A stretch of 64,000 bases of DNA, taken from positions 372,001-436,000 of the forward strand of contig VXNJ01000001.1 in NCBI GenBank assembly GCA_009840625.1, read 5' to 3'. Source of the DNA: Chloroflexota bacterium (GTDB lineage Bacteria > Chloroflexota > UBA11872 > VXNJ01). Positions 45,134 to 53,520 of the stretch are shown here, piece after piece. The notes under the pieces were generated by a model. It worked only from the letters and a program-made list of their open reading frames with translations. It did not search any database and was not told the DNA's origin. Position numbers and translations under genes: made by a program. Numbering within the stretch: the first letter of the stretch is position 1; each line of letters opens with the position of its first letter.

Positions 45134-46038
45134 AGCTCCTTGGATATGTCGACGTCGAAGGCAACCGCCGCTGCGGGCGGTTGGCCGGCGACCAGGTGGA
45201 GACGTTCACCGACCACGCCGACCTCATCGAACTGGTGAACGCGGCCGAAGAGACCGGTCGGTCGCTGGCAGAAGTGGGTGCCGCATCCGGGGTCGAAGCC
45301 GGACCTTCGCTCGAGCAGCTCCGGACCGGATCCGGATCAGGCCGCCCGCGTCTCGCGGTCCCGCTGCGGATTCCCGAAGCCTGGGGGGCCGGGGTCACTT
45401 ACCGCAAGAGCGCCGAGTTTCGCGACGAGGACATGAGCGCCCCGACCGGGATCTACGACCAGGTCTACCTGGCCGAGCGACCCGAACTGTTCTACAAGGG
45501 GGACCACCGCCACGCGGTCGGCCCCGGCGAGGCGGTTACCATCCGCTCCGATTCGGAATTCACCGCCCCCGAACCGGAACTGGCCCTCGTGCTGGCTTCG
45601 GACGGCCAGATCTTCGGGTACACCCTTTGCAACGACAACTCGGCCTGGGATATCGAGCGCGCCAATCCGCTCTACCTGCCCCAGTCCAAGGTCTTTTACG
45701 GCTGCATCGCTATCGGGCCGGTGATCGTCACCGCCGACGAACTGCCCGACCCGCGGGCGGGCGAGCTCTCGGCCCGAATCATCCGCGACGGCGCGGCGAT
45801 TTTCTCCGGCCGGGTCGACCTGGGGCTGATCAGGCGACACTTCTCCGACTTGGTCGGCCACCTGACCCGCAACAACCCGATCCATTCCGGGACCATCCTG
45901 ACCACCGGCACCGGAATAATCGTCGAGGAAGACTGCGCGGTCCGCGACGGAGACATAGTCGAAATCTCGCACCAGGTCATCGGGACGCTGTCCAATCCGG
46001 TGCTGAAATTGGATCCGGGGCAACGCGGGCCCGGCTGA
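45130..46038 (+). CDS. Fumarylacetoacetate hydrolase family protein (sugar-acid dehydratase-like)
   Basis: The 302-residue protein has GAGVTYRKSAEFRDEDM, YDQVYLAERPELFYKG, EFTAPEPELALVLASDG (metal Glu residues) and GYTLCNDNSAWDIERANPL. This variant of the FAH fold resembles 2-keto-3-deoxy-D-xylonate/arabinonate dehydratases as much as hydrolases. Metal-dependent, cytosolic. It is coupled to the SAM hydrolase gene by an ATGA overlap but the two functions do not obviously join. Confidence 0.82.
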   Translation: MKLLGYVDVEGNRRCGRLAGDQVETFTDHADLIELVNAAEETGRSLAEVGAASGVEAGPSLEQLRTGSGSGRPRLAVPLRIPEAWGAGVTYRKSAEFRDEDMSAPTGIYDQVYLAERPELFYKGDHRHAVGPGEAVTIRSDSEFTAPEPELALVLASDGQIFGYTLCNDNSAWDIERANPLYLPQSKVFYGCIAIGPVIVTADELPDPRAGELSARIIRDGAAIFSGRVDLGLIRRHFSDLVGHLTRNNPIHSGTILTTGTGIIVEEDCAVRDGDIVEISHQVIGTLSNPVLKLDPGQRGPG

Positions 46039-46059
46039 GCGCCGGCGCGCAATCGATCT

Positions 46060-46821
46060 TCAGCCGCCGAACGTCCCCAGGGCTTCGGCGCAGCCGGATT
46101 GCAGCAGGCGGAAATCGTTGCTCAGGTTGATCAGCGTGAATCCTTCTTCAACGAATTCGCGCGCCAGGGTCGGCGAACTGACCGAGATGCCGGCCGGTTT
46201 GCCCGCCGCACGGGCGCCGGCCAGGATCGCGCTGAGGGCGGCGCGATGGCCGGGATCCACATAGGCCTGATCTCCGCGCAGGCCCATTTCCAACGCCAGA
46301 TCGTTGGGGCCGATGAACATGCAGTCGATGCCGTCGACGGCGGCAATGGCGGCCGCGTTCTCGACTCCCAATGGGTCCTCGATCTGTGGAATCACCAGGA
46401 TGTTGTCGTTGGCCCAGTCGCCGCGATAGGCGGGGTTTAGCAGGGTAGCCCGCGAAGAGCCCACCGAGCGGTGGCCGCGCGGGGGATAGCGGCAGGCCGA
46501 AGCGAACGCTTCCGCCTGCTCGACGGTGGAGACGTGCGGCAGGACGATTCCCAGTGCGCCGGCATCGAGCAGGCGGTTGATCGTCTCCTTGTCGTGATCC
46601 CAGACCCGGGCCATCGGGATGCCACCGCGAGCCTCGATCGCAGTAAACGCCGCCGTTGTGAGCGCAAGGTCCCAGGCGCCGTGTTCGGCATCGACGACCG
46701 CCCAGTCGTAGCCGGCGGCGATGCAGGCTTCGCCGGCCATTGGCGATCCGAGATTCAGGAAGGCGCCGACCGATACCTGGCCGTTCTCGATCTTGCGCTT
46801 TACGAAATTGCCGTCGTTCAT
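46060..46821 (-). CDS. HpcH/HpaI-type aldolase
   Basis: The 253-residue barrel enzyme has the metal-site WAVVDAEHGAWDL, IPMARVWDHDKETINRLLDAGALGIVLPHV, IPQIEDPLGVENAAAI (metal Glu) and DCMFIGPNDLALEMG. Class II aldolases of this family reversibly join pyruvate to aldehydes, for example 2-dehydro-3-deoxyglucarate aldolase. The ATG at 46821 has GAGG close upstream; an open frame to 46887 carries no conserved part. It converges with the FAH-type gene on the other strand, and both enzymes are common in sugar-acid routes. Confidence 0.87.
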   Translation of the reverse strand: MNDGNFVKRKIENGQVSVGAFLNLGSPMAGEACIAAGYDWAVVDAEHGAWDLALTTAAFTAIEARGGIPMARVWDHDKETINRLLDAGALGIVLPHVSTVEQAEAFASACRYPPRGHRSVGSSRATLLNPAYRGDWANDNILVIPQIEDPLGVENAAAIAAVDGIDCMFIGPNDLALEMGLRGDQAYVDPGHRAALSAILAGARAAGKPAGISVSSPTLAREFVEEGFTLINLSNDFRLLQSGCAEALGTFGG

Positions 46822-46982
46822 CAGCCTCGCTCGGTGGTCTCTGCCTGGTCGGGACGGGAGTTCCGCCGTAAGCGGAGCGCCCAGCACATAAGTCTGCCTT
46901 CCTTGGGCGCCGGCGGGGAGATTGCGCGTCCATAAAATCGCAGCGATTCAGCCTCGAATCGACCCGGAAGCGGCGGAGTCCA

Positions 46983-48071
46983 TTGGCCGAATACTGGAAC
47001 TACGAGTTGCTTGTCCTTGGCGACTACACGCTTTCGGCCGGCCGCCTGACGGTGGCGGTCGGGCTGGCCCTGGCCGGGCTGATAGTTTCGCGGATCGCGG
47101 CCTGGCTCGCCTACCGCTGGCTTGACCGCCGCTGGGATCTTTCCGCCGGGGCCGACCGCGCCGCGCTGCGGGCCATCAAGGTCGCGATCGTCTTGATCGG
47201 TTTCTACCTGGCGGTTGAACAGCTGGGCGTCGGACGTTTCAGCCTCGGCCAGATCCAGCAGTCCGAGCTCACCGTCGGCGGGGTGTTCCTGGCGCTGATC
47301 ATGGTCTGGGTGACCTGGAACCTCTCGCAGGTCGCCGCCGAGCTGGTCAATCAGTGGATCGCCGGCCAGGGAATCGGCCGATCGTTGGCAACCCTGATCA
47401 CCAACCTGACGCGCGCGGTGGTGATCTTCATCGGGTTCTACGTCTCCGCCTCCTCGCTGGGGTTTGACCTGAACGTGGTCCTGCTTCCGCTGTCGGCGCT
47501 CGGACTCGGCCTTGGATTCGGGATGCAGCGCATCGCCGAGAACTTCGTATCCGGGGTGATTCTGCTGGGCGAGCGCCCGGTAAAGGACGGCGACGTAATC
47601 TCAATTTCCGGGGTCACCGGGGTCGTGGAATCAATCGGGTTGCGGTCGACCGTCATCCGCACCTTCGGCGGGACCGAAGTGATCATGCCCAATTCGGCCC
47701 TGATAACCAATCACTTCGATAACTGGACGCTGACAAATACCAGGGTCCGGGGTGACGCGAACATCGGAGTCGCCTACGGTTCCGATCCCGAGCAGGTGAT
47801 GGGCATCCTGATGGGCGAGATGGAGGCCCACGCCGACGTTCTGGAGGAACCCGGACCGCGCGTCTTCTTCCGCGAGTTTGGCGATTCCGCGCTCAATTTC
47901 CGCGTCATCTACTGGGTCGAAGCGCCGGCCAAACGGTTGAGCACGCTCACCGACCTGCTTTGCTCCTGGTACCAGCGCTTCGCCGAGGCCGGTATTGAAA
48001 TCCCCTTCCCGCAGCATGACATCCACATCCGCTCGGGCACCCTGCCGGCGCCGGAAGATCCGCCGGGTTAG
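46983..48071 (+). CDS. Small-conductance mechanosensitive channel (MscS family)
   Basis: The 362-residue protein has about five membrane segments. The pore helix is GLGLGFGMQRIAENFVSGVILLGERPVKDGDVI, followed by the beta domain GVVESIGLRSTVIRTFGGTEVIMPNS and the C-terminal alpha/beta domain to residue 350. It releases turgor on osmotic downshift. The TTG start gives the full first helix. Two decayed C-terminal copies of an MscS gene lie at 50.1 kb and 53.5 kb. Confidence 0.92.
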   Translation: MAEYWNYELLVLGDYTLSAGRLTVAVGLALAGLIVSRIAAWLAYRWLDRRWDLSAGADRAALRAIKVAIVLIGFYLAVEQLGVGRFSLGQIQQSELTVGGVFLALIMVWVTWNLSQVAAELVNQWIAGQGIGRSLATLITNLTRAVVIFIGFYVSASSLGFDLNVVLLPLSALGLGLGFGMQRIAENFVSGVILLGERPVKDGDVISISGVTGVVESIGLRSTVIRTFGGTEVIMPNSALITNHFDNWTLTNTRVRGDANIGVAYGSDPEQVMGILMGEMEAHADVLEEPGPRVFFREFGDSALNFRVIYWVEAPAKRLSTLTDLLCSWYQRFAEAGIEIPFPQHDIHIRSGTLPAPEDPPG

Positions 48072-48233
48072 ATCGTCCCGGGCAGAAACAGCGCCGGGCC
48101 CCTGGTTGCAAATCCGTCGCGAGCCAACCGCTGTATCGGCCAGGGCGGATAGGCGGGGACGGCGTCGGGCTTTGGAAAACGCGGTGAGGCAGCACCCGCA
48201 CCGATCCGGGGCGGTAGTCTGGCGGGGCTACTG

Positions 48234-49043
48234 ATGGCCGATCGGTTGCAAGGAAAGGTCGCAATCGTCACCGGTGCCGGCAAGAGCGACGATGAAATCG
48301 AAGGGACCGGCTCTGCTACGGCGATCGCCTTTAGCCGCGAGGGGGCGAGCGTTCAGGTCGTGGATATATCCCCGGATAACGCCGAAAAGACCAGCCGGCA
48401 AATAGCGGCCGAAGGCGGCCTCGTCTCCGTGTTCGGAGCGGACGTGACGAAGGAAGCAGAGTGTGAGGCGGCGGTTGAAGCGGCGGTTGCGCGTTTTGGA
48501 AAACTGGACGTCCTGGTCAACAACGTGGGCATCACCGGTTCCGGAACGGTCACGGAATTCGAATCCTCCCGGTGGGACGAAGTCCTGGAAGTGAACCTGA
48601 AGAGCATGGTGATGATGGCCAAATTCGCGGTCCCCGCGATGGCCGCCGGCGGGGGCGGATCGATCGTCAATATTTCGTCGATCGACGGTCTTGCGACGGG
48701 ATCGTCCCGCAATCTTCCGTACGCGGTCGCCAAGGGCGGCGTGGTGTCTCTTACCCGAAACATGGCCGGGCATCACGGCCGGCAGAACATCCGGACGAAT
48801 TGCATCGCCCCCGGCCATATCTTCGGCGCCCTCGTAAAAGGGAGAATGTCGGCCGAGATACGTCAACTCCGCCGCAAGGCGGCGCCATTGGGCGTCGAGG
48901 GCACGGCCTGGGACGTGGCGATGGCGGCGCTTTTTCTGGCCAGCGATGAAGCGCGCTGGATTTCCGGGGTCGTGCTACCGGTGGACGCCGGCCTGCTGGC
49001 AACGACCCCGCTGGCGATGTACCCGTATCTGATTTCCGAATGA
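48234..49043 (+). CDS. Short-chain dehydrogenase/reductase
   Basis: The 269-residue SDR has the nucleotide loop VTGAGKSDDEIEGTGSATA, which carries a seven-residue insertion compared with TGAGxGIG, LVNNVGITG, SIVNISSIDGLATG with the Ser and the YAVAK active-site pair, and a late WISGVVLPVDAG. It oxidises or reduces an alcohol/ketone with NAD(P). It precedes the acetoacetate-decarboxylase-like gene by 26 nt, so the two may act on a shared beta-keto acid. Confidence 0.85.
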   Translation: MADRLQGKVAIVTGAGKSDDEIEGTGSATAIAFSREGASVQVVDISPDNAEKTSRQIAAEGGLVSVFGADVTKEAECEAAVEAAVARFGKLDVLVNNVGITGSGTVTEFESSRWDEVLEVNLKSMVMMAKFAVPAMAAGGGGSIVNISSIDGLATGSSRNLPYAVAKGGVVSLTRNMAGHHGRQNIRTNCIAPGHIFGALVKGRMSAEIRQLRRKAAPLGVEGTAWDVAMAALFLASDEARWISGVVLPVDAGLLATTPLAMYPYLISE

Positions 49044-49069
49044 TGCGCTGATACAACGAGGGGGTCTCT

Positions 49070-49891
49070 ATGCCGTATCAATTTGAACCGGGAAAAATGT
49101 ACCGGATGCCCACCCACTTCGGCCCTTCGCTGGGCCCCCGTCAGGGTCCCGGCGGGCGCAAGTTCTCGTGCCTTGACAATCCCAAGACAACGTCCGTGTC
49201 GGTCAGTTTTCTCTCCAATCGAGATCAGCTGAACGCGATGCTTCCGGCCGGATTCGAAGTCGGCGAGCGGCCGATCGTGACCGTGACCGCCTCCTACATC
49301 AAGGAGATCGAATGGCTGGCCGGGCGCGGTTACAACACTCTCGGAGTCACGTTTCCGTCCGTGTTCAAGGGAGAGGTCGACAGTGCCCGGGGGCCGTTCC
49401 TGACCGTGCTGTGGGAAAACCTCGCCGACCCGATCATCACGGGCCGCGAGGACATCGGCTTTTCAAAGATCTACTGCGAATTGCCGGAACCGAGCGTCTG
49501 CCGCGGCCAGACTCGGTGCACCGCCGGTTGGCTCGGATTCAAGTTCATGGACTTGCAAGTGGACGATCTCGCGGCCCCGACCAAGCGAGGCCCAATCGAA
49601 CCGGTCGACGGGATGTTGCACTACAAGTACATCCCGAAGACGCAATTCTGGGGCGAGGCTGACCTGCACTACGCCGTGTTGACGCCGTCCGATACTCCCC
49701 ACCGCAAGGTGATCGACCATCAGGTGGGGAAGGGATCGGTTACCTTTCACCGGGCAAAGTGGGAGGACCTGCCGACCTTCTATACGGTGGTCAACGCGTT
49801 CGCCGACTTGGAAGTCAAGGAGTTGCTGGGCGGATCGGTAACCCGGACGGTAGGCGGGAAGGACCTGAGCGACCAGCGCATTTTGCGCTGA
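49070..49891 (+). CDS. Acetoacetate decarboxylase-like protein
   Basis: The 273-residue protein has the ADC fold with the Schiff-base Lys in TGREDIGFSKIYCELP (the classical GREDxGFPK), and VTVTASYIKEIEWLAGRGYNTLGV upstream. Acetoacetate decarboxylase makes acetone and CO2; many homologues instead are aldolases, lactonases or dehydratases. The role here is uncertain. ATG start with GAGGGGG just upstream. It sits after an SDR gene on the same strand. Confidence 0.82.
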   Translation: MPYQFEPGKMYRMPTHFGPSLGPRQGPGGRKFSCLDNPKTTSVSVSFLSNRDQLNAMLPAGFEVGERPIVTVTASYIKEIEWLAGRGYNTLGVTFPSVFKGEVDSARGPFLTVLWENLADPIITGREDIGFSKIYCELPEPSVCRGQTRCTAGWLGFKFMDLQVDDLAAPTKRGPIEPVDGMLHYKYIPKTQFWGEADLHYAVLTPSDTPHRKVIDHQVGKGSVTFHRAKWEDLPTFYTVVNAFADLEVKELLGGSVTRTVGGKDLSDQRILR

Positions 49892-49917
49892 ATCGGGTAC
49901 CTTTCGAACCGGACAAT

Positions 49918-49936
49918 GGGGCAACGCCCTTGCCCC
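49918..49936 (+). terminator. Stem-loop after the ADC-like gene
   Basis: A 7-bp perfect stem, GGGGCAA and TTGCCCC, with a 5-nt loop starts 27 nt after the stop. No T-tract follows, so intrinsic termination is only possible. Another 7-bp stem (CAGCGCA / TGCGCTG) overlaps the stop codon at 49874-49890. Confidence 0.4.
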
Positions 49937-49953
49937 GCGTCTTCAAATGTCGC

Positions 49954-49975
49954 GCGCGGACGTTTGCGTCCGCGC
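49954..49975. repeat. Perfect 9-bp hairpin GCGCGGACG/CGTCCGCGC
   Basis: An inverted repeat of 9 bp with the loop TTTG lies in the gene-free stretch left of the MscS remnant. It has no T-tract in either direction. It may be a bidirectional RNA stem or a leftover of a mobile end; no partner copy was seen. Confidence 0.5.
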
Positions 49976-50048
49976 CAGAGCGAGTCGTTTCGCCCGAGAT
50001 GATTCAGACCCCTTAAACGCACTGACGTGCGGGGCGAACCTTCCCGCG

Positions 50049-50092
50049 CTACGCGCGCAACACCCAGTTGTAACCCTGGCTGGTCTTGGGCA
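50049..50092 (-). pseudogene. Remnant of a DUF4038-gene 3' end
   Basis: Translated on the minus strand the piece reads LPKTSQGYNWVLRA and a TAG. It matches the last codons of the DUF4038 gene at 53952-54010, which end PPKTGEGYDWVLRLETA. Nothing else of that gene is seen here. It directly abuts the MscS fragment, so a deletion or recombination joined the two. Confidence 0.6.
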
Positions 50093-50415
50093 ATGCGAAT
50101 ATCCGAGTCGCATACGTCTCCGATCCCGAAATGGTGATGGGCATCCTGACGGGCGGTATGGAGGACCACGCCGACGTGATCGGGGGGCCCGGATCGCGCG
50201 AGTTCTCCCGCGAATTTGGCGATTTCGCGCTCAATTTCCAGGTAATTGCTGGGGCGAGGTTCCGGCCAACGCGCCGCCACGCTCACCGACCTGCCCTACA
50301 TCTGGTAATCGAAGTTCGCCAAGTCGACATCGAGATTCCGTATCTTCAACGCGATATCCACATACGGGGCGACTACCTGGCGCTGGCTGCAGAGCCAGAG
50401 TCGACCATTCCCTAA
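50089..50415 (+). pseudogene. MscS channel C-terminal fragment (pseudogene, left copy)
   Basis: The first frame reads NANIRVAYVSDPEMVMGILTGGMEDHADVIGGPG..., clearly like residues 258-312 of the intact MscS at 46983. After 50,245 homology jumps to a second frame (YWGEVPANAP), a third (TLTDLPYIW then a TAA), and back to the first (DIEIPYLQRDIHIRG), so at least three frameshifts and one stop are present. The 5' two thirds of the gene are absent. It ends in a TAA, 45 nt before the endonuclease stop. Confidence 0.85.
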
Positions 50416-50459
50416 CAGGCGAACGCTGTCTGGGCGGACCCGCAAGGCCGATCGGGCAC

Positions 50460-51191
50460 TTACCGGCTGCGGGTCACCACGCTGGCTGGTATACCGATCA
50501 AAAGGAGCGGGCAGGGGTTTCCGACGCCCCGCGTTAACCGATCCATCAACTTTGACCAGTGCGTCGTTGCCGCCCCGAACTTGTCGGCAATGAACACCGC
50601 GGTCCAGGCGTCGATGAACTCGGGTTCGCGCCGATTCGCAATCAACCGCCGCTGCCGAGACGTCGGCTCCAATTCGAATTGGCCCAGATCTTCTAGACTG
50701 GCGACGCCGTGGGCGAGCGCACATTCGCGGACGATGGTAGGCAACTCCTCCTGAATCGAACTGCCGCGAGTCACCACCACACCTACGCTGACCGCGCCGA
50801 CAGCATGCAGGCGCCTGAATGTGCCCAGGTCACGGTCGAAGAACGGATCCTTGTTGTTCCACTCGATATCAAGCGCAATCGCGCCGGATTCCGTCGGCCG
50901 ATAGTGATCGATCGCGTAGGTCGAGGAGGAAAACTCGCTTTCGTCGACTATTTGCCGGGTCAAAACGCGCTTTGTATTCCAACCGCGGCCGGCGAGGGAG
51001 CGCTTTAACCGCTGCGTTATCGCCGACTCGCCGCCGCCTCCCCTGATGAATTCGGTGTCGAAGATTTCCAGTTCCAATAGCGAATCGCAGATTTCTGCAA
51101 GAGGGCCGGGAAAATCCGATTCCAGCACCGCCCGAGCGTGGTTCCGAGTCTCAAGCTCGTAACCGGCGGCCGAGAGCTCTTCCAGGCTCAT
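50460..51191 (-). CDS. BglII/BstYI-like type II restriction endonuclease
   Basis: The 243-residue protein has the catalytic block AIDHYRP (Asp95) then ALDIEWNNKDPFFDRDL with Glu110 and Asn112. It matches the BglII fold family, in which BglII uses Asp84, Glu93 and Gln95 (here Asn). A LHAVGAVSVGVVVTRG stretch follows. It would cut DNA at a palindrome like GATC-core sites, specificity unproven. The ATG overlaps the methyltransferase TGA (ATGA), so the two are one operon. A TTG at 51239 would overlap more. Confidence 0.82.
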   Translation of the reverse strand: MSLEELSAAGYELETRNHARAVLESDFPGPLAEICDSLLELEIFDTEFIRGGGGESAITQRLKRSLAGRGWNTKRVLTRQIVDESEFSSSTYAIDHYRPTESGAIALDIEWNNKDPFFDRDLGTFRRLHAVGAVSVGVVVTRGSSIQEELPTIVRECALAHGVASLEDLGQFELEPTSRQRRLIANRREPEFIDAWTAVFIADKFGAATTHWSKLMDRLTRGVGNPCPLLLIGIPASVVTRSR

Positions 51192-51820
51192 CCTGTCGGG
51201 TTCAGCGGGCTCGCAGAGTTGTACCGATACGTTGGCCAATCGGGAACGTAGTCGTCAATCGCCTGATCGCCCCAGACGGTCCAGTTCGGCCGTTTCCCGC
51301 GCCCGAACAGTTCCAGATACGGCGCGTTGCTACAACCTTCAATCACCGAATAGAGTTCGTCGGGCTTGCGCGAATGTTCGCGTTTTCGGCTCGCGATCAA
51401 GTTCACTTGGCGGCGGCCCGGATCCAGTGTCCGGGCGTTGCGCCCGCGCGTTCCGAACAACACCAACTCAGTCACGTTGCGGAAGTAAAACCCCACCCCG
51501 CGCCCGTCGGACCCGCCGTCCTTTCTGACCTTGTGCCAGATCAAATTCGTTTTGTATGTAAATCCCCAGGCGGCCAGCACGCGCAGCCCTTCCGGGAGCA
51601 GCGCATTCGGAACCCATAGGTAGCAGTGGGCGGTTTCGGTTAGGTTCGGCTCGACAGGTAACTGGCAGATCTCTTCGACGCTCAGCGTCTCGTACCTACT
51701 TAGGCGACGGTGCTCCGGAGCAACCTTGCCGGTTCTATTGATGAATCGCCAGGGCGGGTCGGCCAATACCGTCGAATACTCCCGAGAACCTAGGAAATCC
51801 GACAATTCCTTAGCAGCCAT
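51188..51820 (-). CDS. MT-A70-family DNA N6-adenine methyltransferase
   Basis: The 210-residue protein has the catalytic ADPPWRF (residues 20-26), the family marker of MT-A70/MunI-like methyltransferases, HCYLWVPNALLPEGLRVLAAWGF and the SAM-binding elements around LIWHKVRK...GVGFYFRNVTELVLFGTRG. A C-terminal RKPDELYSVIEGCSNAPYLELFGR matches this family. It likely methylates adenines at the site cut by the endonuclease behind it. ATG 51820 is preferred to TTG 51847. Gene order MTase then REase. Confidence 0.88.
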   Translation of the reverse strand: MAAKELSDFLGSREYSTVLADPPWRFINRTGKVAPEHRRLSRYETLSVEEICQLPVEPNLTETAHCYLWVPNALLPEGLRVLAAWGFTYKTNLIWHKVRKDGGSDGRGVGFYFRNVTELVLFGTRGRNARTLDPGRRQVNLIASRKREHSRKPDELYSVIEGCSNAPYLELFGRGKRPNWTVWGDQAIDDYVPDWPTYRYNSASPLNPTG

Positions 51821-52254
51821 CGAACAAACCACAGCCCGAACCCCCAAACGAATTACTTACTAACCGACTGCAATTCTAAAGTCGCGAATCCGGCGTTCGC
51901 GCAAGCCTTGAGAAAGAGGATCAATTCTGTTTGGCCAGTCACTAACGCCAAGTCTCGATGCGGCAATGCGCGGGAAGCGATGCGGCGGTATCCGGCGCTT
52001 TAGTCGATCGTGGAACGTCTGAGCTGATTCGGTCAATTCTCCCGATCGAAGCAAACCCTACACGCACGCGCATACCGTGCAAGCGATCTGGGTTCGCCAC
52101 AACGTGACCAAAACTCTGAATACGCACTGTTCCAGATTCTGACCATCGCGCCTCGCATTGGTCCACCGGATGAACTGCCAAGCCCCAGTTCACCCAACGA
52201 TGCGACCGAACTTGTGGACAGTTTGTTGGTACCTGCCTCGGAAACACTCGCCAT
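51821..52254. other. Divergent intergenic region of the restriction island
   Basis: This AT-richer 434-nt stretch separates the MTase gene (minus) from the DGQHR gene (plus) and should hold both promoters. I see no convincing gene. Open frames of about 100 codons run in both directions (plus frame to about 52,326; minus 52,326 to 52,033) but lack a proper start, RBS or family motif. Confidence 0.6.
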
Positions 52255-52269
52255 TTGCAAATTGCAATG
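52251..52269 (+). promoter_or_regulatory. Double TTGCAA motif at the DGQHR gene start
   Basis: Two copies of the palindrome TTGCAA lie one base apart at 52255-52260 and 52262-52267. The ATG at 52267 begins in the last base of the second copy. No clear SD is visible. It could be a short operator for autoregulation, since DndB relatives act as regulators; there is no direct evidence. Confidence 0.3.
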
Positions 52270-53520
52270 GTGGCGGATAAGATTGGAGGAAATACTCAGA
52301 GGCGCTATGGGGAGCCGATCTTGCAACTATTAGGCAAACGCAACCGAGATGGCAGTTTCAGCATCAGCATCAAGGCTCGAGATCTGGTTGATTCTGGTTG
52401 GGTGGATTTCTATGAAGAGGTGTCAGGTCAGGGATATCAACGAAACGAGACAATGCGAGAAACCAGGGCGCGTGACATTGAGGAGTACTTCAAAAGATGC
52501 GCCGAAGCGGATTTGAACCCCCATATCTTCGAAATGACGGGCAGCGCTCGATGTAAGTCGGCGGACCATCGGGTCCGAGTCAACTTTGATCCGCTCGATG
52601 AAAACGCAAACCTAGGATTCGTCGACGTGGTTGCGGACCACGGGCCATGGATGTCGATGGTAGACGGCGGTACTCGTTTGAGGGGGATCGAACGGGCGGT
52701 TGCGTCTGGAGCGATCACGGGAGAGACATTTTTTGACGTTCGATTGTTTGGAGGGCTTTCTGTTCCCGAAGAAATCGCGCTATTTCTTTTGATTAATGAG
52801 AACCAGAAGCGAGTCCGCACAGACCTGAGCCTCAGAGTTGTTCAAAGAGCCTTGGATGAAGGTGGGCTATCGGAATCCCAAATCAGATCGCTTGAAACTG
52901 TCGTTCCAAATACCGAACAGTGGAGATATGAAGCGAGCCGGGTAGCTGCTCGCTTGAATGGCGAAGCCGATTCGGCATTTCGAGGATTGATCCAGATGCC
53001 TGGGCAACAGGCTGCTGGTAAATCGATCAAGATGCAAGCATTCTGGACGAGCCTCAAGCACATCCTCGACGACAAAGACCTTAGCTCTCGGGTCAAGAAT
53101 ATTGAGGGAGCTCCGGTTCCGACAGAGTTTTGGGTGAAAGTGCTCAAGAACTTCTGGAATGCCGTCGCCGCAGTGAATCCGACTTCACGGGATGAGCCAA
53201 AAACTAATGTCCTTTGGGGCAGCATCGGCGTAAATGGATGCCACCGGGCGTTGGCAAACGTCGTGCGCAGCGAACTTTCCGCCAGTCAGCCGAATTTAAG
53301 TCAAAGCAGATTCACCGGCATGATGCGGGGCACATGGATTGAGGAATACCCGATTTGGTTTTCGCGCAAGGGAAGCAGGCTAGACGAATACCCCGGCGAA
53401 AAGGGAGAGGCGACTCAAATGACCGGAAATTCCGGTTACATTCGATTGTCTGAAACGCTTGAAACCCAGTGGCGTGCCAATCTGCACGCCGCTAATGAAA
53501 AACGCGAAATCACTCTTTAG
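52255..53520 (+). CDS. DGQHR-domain protein (DndB-like)
   Basis: The protein (421 residues from TTG 52255; 417 from ATG 52267) has WMSMVDGGTRLRGIERA near 135-151, a variant of the DGQHR motif, followed by FLLINENQKRVRTDLSLRVVQRAL, the second block of this family. DndB proteins regulate or guard phosphorothioate DNA modification, and others sit in phage-defence islands. Its stop lies one base before the MscS remnant on the right, so this is the island edge. Codon and base composition look AT-richer than the flanks. I infer a defence or regulation role, not a proven one. Confidence 0.78.
   Translation: MQIAMVADKIGGNTQRRYGEPILQLLGKRNRDGSFSISIKARDLVDSGWVDFYEEVSGQGYQRNETMRETRARDIEEYFKRCAEADLNPHIFEMTGSARCKSADHRVRVNFDPLDENANLGFVDVVADHGPWMSMVDGGTRLRGIERAVASGAITGETFFDVRLFGGLSVPEEIALFLLINENQKRVRTDLSLRVVQRALDEGGLSESQIRSLETVVPNTEQWRYEASRVAARLNGEADSAFRGLIQMPGQQAAGKSIKMQAFWTSLKHILDDKDLSSRVKNIEGAPVPTEFWVKVLKNFWNAVAAVNPTSRDEPKTNVLWGSIGVNGCHRALANVVRSELSASQPNLSQSRFTGMMRGTWIEEYPIWFSRKGSRLDEYPGEKGEATQMTGNSGYIRLSETLETQWRANLHAANEKREITL

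Noticed and set aside
51942-52326. Small open frames in the divergent island region
   Set aside because: No RBS, no family motif, and frames of both strands are equally open; kept only as an intergenic note.
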